Below, in pieces: positions 6,033 to 10,130 of a DNA stretch of 10,130 bases. The stretch is from positions 1 through 10,130 of the forward strand of contig CALMZW010000121.1 of assembly GCA_937870605.1 (NCBI GenBank), read 5' to 3'. The notes under the pieces are model-generated. The model worked only from the letters and a program-made list of their open reading frames with translations. It made no database searches and was not told the DNA's origin. Source of the DNA: an uncultured Synergistaceae bacterium. GTDB lineage: Bacteria; Synergistota; Synergistia; Synergistales; Aminobacteriaceae. Numbering within the stretch: the first letter of the stretch is position 1; each line of letters opens with the position of its first letter. A program made the translations under genes and the position numbers.

Positions 6033-6755
6033 CTATCTCCACGGAGGCGCAATAGCCGATGAACATGCGGAGTCCGCGGCGCCGCACGCAAGCAGTTCGA
6101 TCACTTCTTCCAGCGACTTCGTGTCGTCGACGGGGATGATTTCATTTTCCGGTTCCTCGACGGGGACGACGGCGCCGCTTTCGTACCGCTCACTGACCTT
6201 TTTCGACCAGGTGCTGAAGTCGGAGGGTACGGGAGGGTCTTTCACGATGATGGGTTTGCTGTGCTTTTTAATCAGATCCAACGCCCTGTGCGACTCGTTG
6301 CTGAATCCCCTGTCGTCATTTACCTCGTCTGATCTTCTGTAGATATTCTTGTTTATTCTGACGCCGCAGTCGAGGCAGAAGCCCCACCAGTAGTTCATGC
6401 CGCTCAGCGGACTACCGCACCAGTAGGTCACGCGGCAGGTTCCGCCGCATTCGGGGCAGGGCGCGGTCCAGTAGCCGGCGTCCCACAGTTCCAGCAGGAT
6501 GCCGAGGGAGAGGGGGCCTCCGCCGAAATAGGCGCAGGAGAGCGCGGGGAAGGAGAGTTTGGCGTCGTACAGTTCGGGTGTGGCGAAGATGCGCTCCCTG
6601 TTCTCCCAAAAAAGTTGGTAGTTGGCTATGAACAGCTCTTTGTCACGCTCTTTTTTCTCCACCGTCTCCTGAGGCGTTGGAGAGCTTACGTGAATGCCGT
6701 TTCCCGTGAACACCAGTCCGCCCTTGGGGTGCGCGCCGAATGTGAGCATGGGCAT
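6033..6755 (-). CDS. Zinc-ribbon-like hypothetical protein
   Basis: This 240-residue protein has no recognised name. Its centre holds A-Y-F-G-G-G-P-L-S-L-G, then W-D-A-G-Y-W-T-A and a four-cysteine knuckle pair C100-x-x-C103 and C127-x-x-C130, with additional C107 and C113 and the stretch G-S-P-L-S-G between the knuckles. That spacing is what a zinc ribbon looks like. Residues about 28-66 are charged and helical. The C-terminal third (about 150-240) is acidic and probably flexible. The start at 6755 directly follows the TGA of the long ankyrin gene (TGAATG) with GAGGAG a few bases upstream, so the two are translationally coupled; an ATG two codons downstream is also possible. The coupling suggests a role shared with the ankyrin protein, but the function is unknown. 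Confidence 0.78.
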   Translation of the reverse strand: MPMLTFGAHPKGGLVFTGNGIHVSSPTPQETVEKKERDKELFIANYQLFWENRERIFATPELYDAKLSFPALSCAYFGGGPLSLGILLELWDAGYWTAPCPECGGTCRVTYWCGSPLSGMNYWWGFCLDCGVRINKNIYRRSDEVNDDRGFSNESHRALDLIKKHSKPIIVKDPPVPSDFSTWSKKVSERYESGAVVPVEEPENEIIPVDDTKSLEEVIELLACGAADSACSSAIAPPWR

Positions 6756-8456
6756 TCATCTCCTCTCAGAGTTCGAATAGAAGTGTTTCCGTTCGACCGG
6801 AAAAACCGTTTCTCCGCCCGCTTCCGCTATCATGCGCACGATCGCCTCCGCGTCGTTGCGCCGCGCGAGCGCCGCGAGCGCCGCATGGAGCGCCGTCTCT
6901 CCGAAGGAGTCGACCTGGTTCACGAAGATCCCCGCCTCCAGCAGCAGCCGGATCACCTCGGGGGAGGAGGTATGGCGAACCGCATAGTGCAGCGCCGTCC
7001 TGTGGTAGGTTTCGGAGGCATTCGGGTCGGCGCCCGCTTCGAGCAGGATGCGGACGGCGGCGGGATCGGAGTTCCTTCGGCGGGCCGCCGCGTACATCAG
7101 CGCGGTCGCATCCGTTTCCGTCCCGGCGTCGATATCGGCTCCGGCGGCGAGAAGCGCGCGGAGCACTCCCGTGTTCCTGTTCAACTCGGCGGCATGGATC
7201 AACGCCGTTTTGCCGTTCTTGTCACGGGCGTGTACGTCGCTTCCGGCTTCCAGAAGACATTCGACAACGCAGAGCTGTTCGTTCATCGCGGCGGCGCGCA
7301 TGAGCGCCGTCATGCCGTTCTCGTCGCGGGCGTCCACCCCCGCCCCCGCTTCGAGGAGGGCTTTCAACGAGTCGGCAGACCGCGCCCCGGTCGCGGCGTA
7401 GATCAACGGCGTGCAGCCTTGCACGTCCCGCGATCCGACATCCGCTCCGGCTTCGATCAACAGCCGGGCGGCCACGACGTTGGTTGCCGCATTCATCAGA
7501 GGCGTACGGCCGTATCTGTTTTCCACTCCCACTTCCGCTCCCGCATCCAGGAGCATCCGGAACGTCTCCGCAGTCAGGCGCGACGCTCCTTGCAGCAGCG
7601 CGGTGTTTCCCTTCTTGTCGCGTGCGGCGGCGTCCGCTCCTGCGGCAAGGAGGAGCTGCAGAACGTCCTCGTCCAGAACGCGGGTCGCGCACAGAAGGGG
7701 CGTTCGCCCGTCTTCGTCCCTCGCGTGGATGTCGGCGCCGGACTTCAGGAGCATTTCGACGACTCCGGCGTTCAGTCCGTCCTCCAGCGCCTCCATAAGA
7801 ACGGTACGGCCCCGGTTGTTTCGCGCATCGACGTCGGCGCCCGCCGCGAGGAGCATTCCCACAAGTCCCGTATCGGAGCTGTTCACGGAGCAGGTCGAAA
7901 CACAGCGCATCAGCGCCGTCCACCCGGTGTCGTCCCTGCCGTCGACATTCGCCCCGGCGTCCAGAAGCGCGCGCGTCGTCCCGGTGTTGTCGTTGGATTG
8001 CGCGGCCTTCATCAGGGCGGTCGAGCCCCGGAAATCTCGGGCTTCGATCTCCGCGCCCGCCGCAAGCAGCGTCCGAAGGACTTCGGGGTTCGTCGTGTGT
8101 TCCGCCGCGACGATCAGCGCCGTCTCCCCGGCGAGGTTCCGGGCGTCAATATCGGCTCCGGCGGCGAGCAGCGCGGAGACAACCTCGGGGCGCGCGTTGT
8201 TTCGGGCGGCCCACATCAGCGGCGTCAGCCCGCTTTCGTCGCGGGCCTCCAGTTCGGCTCCGGCGGCGAAAAGCGTACGCACAGCCTCAGGATCCGGGTT
8301 CCTCCGCGCCGCCCACATGAGCGCGGTCATTCTGTCCTCGTCGCGGGCGTCCGGAGAGGCTCCGTTCCTTAGCGCCTCCGCGATCTCCTCGGGAGAGGCG
8401 GTTGTGCACAGCGTGTGAAAGGCCTTTATGCGCTCCAGCGTGTTTCGTTCGCTCAT
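6756..8456 (-). CDS. Long ankyrin-repeat protein (15 repeats)
   Basis: This 566-residue protein is almost entirely ankyrin repeats. After a 31-residue helical cap it has fifteen consecutive units beginning G-A-D/E-x-x-A-R-D, with T-A-L-M-x-A-A and L-L-x-A-G-A in each, averaging 34 residues. A 20-residue tail ending in N-S-E-R-R follows. The repeats form an elongated scaffold for binding proteins; no enzymatic domain, signal peptide or membrane segment is seen. The start at 8456 (M-S-E-R-N-T-L-E-R) is chosen because GGGGAGG lies 7 nt upstream; the frame is open to 8534, but that longer start has no ribosome site. Its stop abuts the start of the zinc-ribbon gene. The last units (13-15) drift from consensus, as expected for a C-terminal cap. 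Confidence 0.9.
   Translation of the reverse strand: MSERNTLERIKAFHTLCTTASPEEIAEALRNGASPDARDEDRMTALMWAARRNPDPEAVRTLFAAGAELEARDESGLTPLMWAARNNARPEVVSALLAAGADIDARNLAGETALIVAAEHTTNPEVLRTLLAAGAEIEARDFRGSTALMKAAQSNDNTGTTRALLDAGANVDGRDDTGWTALMRCVSTCSVNSSDTGLVGMLLAAGADVDARNNRGRTVLMEALEDGLNAGVVEMLLKSGADIHARDEDGRTPLLCATRVLDEDVLQLLLAAGADAAARDKKGNTALLQGASRLTAETFRMLLDAGAEVGVENRYGRTPLMNAATNVVAARLLIEAGADVGSRDVQGCTPLIYAATGARSADSLKALLEAGAGVDARDENGMTALMRAAAMNEQLCVVECLLEAGSDVHARDKNGKTALIHAAELNRNTGVLRALLAAGADIDAGTETDATALMYAAARRRNSDPAAVRILLEAGADPNASETYHRTALHYAVRHTSSPEVIRLLLEAGIFVNQVDSFGETALHAALAALARRNDAEAIVRMIAEAGGETVFPVERKHFYSNSERR
6819..8363 (-). repeat. Fifteen degenerate tandem repeats of about 103 bp encoding ankyrin units
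   Basis: Coding repeats within the long ankyrin gene; 1,545 nt make 15 units with a mean of 34.3 codons. Unit lengths vary from about 31 to 38 codons. The middle units (5, 7-10) vary most in length, while the early units share the phrase N-x-x-P-E-V in the second helix. Confidence 0.8.
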
Positions 8457-8587
8457 GACGCCGCCTCCCCTCCGGAGTTCATAAAAACGTTCCGGTTCCT
8501 CAGGCCGTTCGCCCGTACAACGCCCCGAGGTCAATCCACCAGATGCTCTTCATTGGATACCCCCGAGCCGTAGCTCTCCGCATCGTA
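8457..8587 (-). other. Intergenic stretch between the 59-aa gene and the long ankyrin gene
   Basis: This 131-nt stretch carries the strong Shine-Dalgarno of the ankyrin gene next to its start. A TTGACC hexamer is present but has no matching -10 at 17 nt. No clear terminator is seen. Whether the ankyrin gene is transcribed from its own promoter or by read-through is open. Confidence 0.3.
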
Positions 8588-8767
8588 CTAGCGTGCGGAA
8601 ATCATTCCGCCCTTTTCGTTGAAAGTGTAGACGGTATTCCCCTGCTTGACGCTGAACGTCGTCGAGGTATACCCCGTCAAGGTTCCCGATCTGGCGCAGA
8701 TCTGAGCGTTTCTTTCGTCATACACGTACACTGTGCTCCCTTTTTGTACCGCCGTGCTTATCGCCAT
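8588..8767 (-). CDS. Small conserved-looking protein with a duplicated motif (59 aa)
   Basis: The protein is basic and beta-rich. Residues 9-26 (K-G-S-T-V-Y-V-Y-D-E-R..I-C-A-R) and 42-59 (Q-G-N-T-V-Y-T-F-N-E-K..I-S-A-R) are an internal duplication joined by a G-Y-T-S-T-T-F-S-V linker. The pattern suggests two stacked beta hairpins, for example a small SH3-like or binding module. No signal peptide or membrane segment is present. The start at 8767 has AGGAGG about 8 nt upstream; the frame is open to 8821, but the upstream ATGs lack a ribosome site. It lies 85 nt after the membrane-protein gene on the same strand. I have a memory of similar small hypothetical proteins in anaerobes but no name or function for them. 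Confidence 0.75.
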   Translation of the reverse strand: MAISTAVQKGSTVYVYDERNAQICARSGTLTGYTSTTFSVKQGNTVYTFNEKGGMISAR

Positions 8768-8852
8768 GCTCTCTCCTCCTGTCGATTCATCTGAATGTTC
8801 CATCCACCGTCGACTATACACAATGTGTGCGACCGCTTACGGGGGTTTGCAG

Positions 8853-9368
8853 CTACATTTTGAAGAAGAAAAAGAGAATCGCTATGACGATCGCTATCGC
8901 AAAGATGTGTTCCGCGACCCAGAGCAACGCTTCGCTGAGTACGGGTATCATCAGGACACGATCCGTGAGAAAGAATGCAACGAACAAGAGCAGCTTGTGT
9001 TCACTCGCGCCGAAGAGCGCTCTGCCAACTAACTTTTCAAAAAGACATGCCACGACGACGCCCAGCATGGCGACAACTGTTCTGTATCGAAAACTTGTGA
9101 CGTCGCCTAAAAAAGAGTAGAAATTAAACGAGATGTTATAAAACAACAGATACGCGACTCCGAAGAGGAGAGCGCAGCCGGCAAAGAACACCCAATTTGC
9201 TTGTAGATATTGAGCTGTTCGCGCCAAACGCAGTTGATTCGATGAAAACAGCGTGGCGATACTGTAGTTCAGCACCAAAGCCACGAGACCGTGCAAAGCG
9301 CCATAAAGCAAATTAAACCGATTCATCTCATCGCCAAGCCCATCGTCATCGAGTTCGTATTCATCCAT
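8853..9368 (-). CDS. Multi-pass membrane protein, unknown function
   Basis: This 171-residue integral membrane protein opens with a very acidic cytoplasmic-looking tail (M-D-E-Y-E-L-D-D-D-G). It then has about five hydrophobic segments near residues 19-41, 57-80, 97-116, 124-144 and 147-169, ending in I-L-F-F-F-F-K-M. A positive R-x-R and K patch lies in the loops after segments 1 and 3. No transporter or enzyme motif is recognised. The start at 9368 lies 6 nt after the stop of the short ankyrin gene, whose last codons supply the GGAGG Shine-Dalgarno, so the two are coupled. It is somewhat richer in AT than the ankyrin genes. It may anchor the ankyrin partner at the membrane; that is inference from the neighbourhood. 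Confidence 0.78.
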   Translation of the reverse strand: MDEYELDDDGLGDEMNRFNLLYGALHGLVALVLNYSIATLFSSNQLRLARTAQYLQANWVFFAGCALLFGVAYLLFYNISFNFYSFLGDVTSFRYRTVVAMLGVVVACLFEKLVGRALFGASEHKLLLFVAFFLTDRVLMIPVLSEALLWVAEHIFAIAIVIAILFFFFKM

Positions 9369-9374
9369 GGAACA

Positions 9375-10013
9375 TCATCCTCCTTCTTTCGTGTTCCCGC
9401 ATGGTGCGCTTCCGCCGTTCGCGGGGGATGCGCATTGGGGCCGGAAGGCGATCTCCTCCAGGTCGGCGAGCTTTTGTTCCAATACCGCGCCGTCATCGTC
9501 CGCTCCCAGGTCTTTCTCTTCGATGCGGGCCCCGGCGTCGATCAGCAGCCGCATCGACTCCGCATTCGTGATGCGGTAGGCCGCAAGCATCAGCGGAGTC
9601 TGGCCCTGGAAACCCCGTGAATCTATTTCGGCGCCCGCGCCGATCAGGACGTTCAACACCTTCGGATTCGGGTTGCACCGGGCGGCCTGTCCGAGCGCCG
9701 TGACGCCGAATTTCGTTCTGAAGGCAACGTCCGCTCCCGCGTCGAGAAGAAGCCGCACTATCTCGTGGTTGGGATTCTGTTCCGCGGCTACGATCAGGAG
9801 CGTTCGCCCGTTGTGGTCGCGCGCTTCAATATCCACTCCCGACTCCAGCAGCTTTTTCAACGTCTCCGGATCTTCGCAGACCCCGACGGCTTGCCACGCC
9901 GGCATGCTTTTGAGCTCGGAGAGCGGGATAATCACCTTGGCTTCCAAGGAAACGTGCGTCGTTTCCCGGCTCATGAATTCTTCATGCGTATTCCGGCCTT
10001 TTGAATTCGTCAT
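9375..10013 (-). CDS. Short ankyrin-repeat protein
   Basis: This 212-residue protein has an N-terminal region of about 58 residues containing a degenerate capping helix (E-D-P-E-T-L-K-K-L-L-E-S). Three complete ankyrin repeats of exactly 34 residues (59-160) follow, then a partial fourth beginning G-A-R-I-E-E-K-D. The tail is acidic, then Gly/Ser/Cys-rich, and looks disordered. The repeats share the variant A-A-E-Q-N-P-N-x-E-I-V-R-L-L-L-D-A-G-A with the long ankyrin protein nearby, so the two are probably paralogous. The start at 10013 is chosen because AAAGGGGGA lies 8 nt upstream; the in-frame ATGs at 10061 and 10046 lack ribosome sites. It precedes and is coupled to the membrane-protein gene. 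Confidence 0.86.
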   Translation of the reverse strand: MTNSKGRNTHEEFMSRETTHVSLEAKVIIPLSELKSMPAWQAVGVCEDPETLKKLLESGVDIEARDHNGRTLLIVAAEQNPNHEIVRLLLDAGADVAFRTKFGVTALGQAARCNPNPKVLNVLIGAGAEIDSRGFQGQTPLMLAAYRITNAESMRLLIDAGARIEEKDLGADDDGAVLEQKLADLEEIAFRPQCASPANGGSAPCGNTKEGG

Positions 10014-10130
10014 GAGATCATCCCCCTTTCGTACTGCCTCGTACATCGACAACACAGCCATGATAGACGCTCATGGCGACCACTTACGTGTTATGGCGCC
10101 GGGATTCCGTTCCAACCGACCGGGCCTTCC
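10014..10130 (-). other. Upstream region of the short ankyrin gene
   Basis: The Shine-Dalgarno AAAGGGGGA is at 10021-10029. No promoter pair with good spacing is visible up to the window edge. The promoter of the unit may lie beyond it. Confidence 0.35.

Noticed and set aside
5866..6087. Minus-strand frame of 73 codons (or 66 from the ATG at 6066) after the zinc-ribbon gene
   Set aside because: It overlaps the end of the zinc-ribbon gene, has no Shine-Dalgarno, and its codons run straight through the terminator hairpin at 5948-5975 and the TPR promoter.
6615..8372. Plus-strand open frame of 585 codons
   Set aside because: It is the antisense shadow of the GC-rich long ankyrin gene; it has no ribosome site and its repetitive Arg/Gly/His-rich translation has no domain logic, while the minus strand gives fifteen clear ankyrin units.
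8817..8827. Small dyad ACACAATGTGT upstream of the 59-aa gene
   Set aside because: The arms are only 5 bp and no regulator or well-placed promoter supports an operator; a TATAGT near it lacks a -35 match.

Overview
The window is bacterial chromosome with short intergenic gaps, strong Shine-Dalgarno sites, GC-rich coding and a strong G/C preference at third codon positions. It holds ten substantial genes: nine on the minus strand and one on the plus strand. A host assignment is only a guess. Tandem ankyrin and TPR proteins together with the small basic 'Y-x-Y-D-E' protein would fit a Synergistota-like anaerobe, but no marker gene here proves it.

Region 1 (1-1660, minus strand) is a stability or defence cassette. 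It reads from right to left as a RelE/HigB-type toxin (1155-1526), its HigA/XRE-type antitoxin overlapping it by ATGA (856-1158), a bidirectional-looking terminator hairpin (818-859), an AbiEi-type antitoxin (20-700), and what looks like the first codons of its AbiEii partner at the window edge in a GTGA overlap. A perfect 25-bp palindrome (1532-1556) just upstream of the toxin is the likely autoregulatory operator. The toxin gene is visibly more AT-rich than its surroundings, which suggests acquired DNA.

Region 2 (1546-2318, plus strand) is a short ORF, possibly the truncated end of an older gene, coupled by ATGA to a compact calcineurin-type metallophosphoesterase.

Region 3 (2450-5890, minus strand) is one 1,112-residue protein. 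It has tetratricopeptide repeats of the kinesin-light-chain type, a basic linker, and an unrecognised C-terminal domain of about 270 residues with a Y-P-C-C-G-N-D motif. It has its own recognisable promoter (5863-5891).

Region 4 (5949-10013, minus strand) is a run of five genes that looks like one or two transcription units: a short ankyrin protein, a multi-pass membrane protein, a 59-residue duplicated-motif protein, a long protein with fifteen 34-residue ankyrin repeats, and a zinc-ribbon-like protein, closed by a GC-rich terminator (5948-5975). Two links within it are tight (6 nt apart, and TGA directly abutting ATG). The arrangement of ankyrin, membrane and zinc-ribbon proteins beside a giant TPR protein is the best candidate in this window for an uncharacterised system. 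Its function cannot be read from the sequence.
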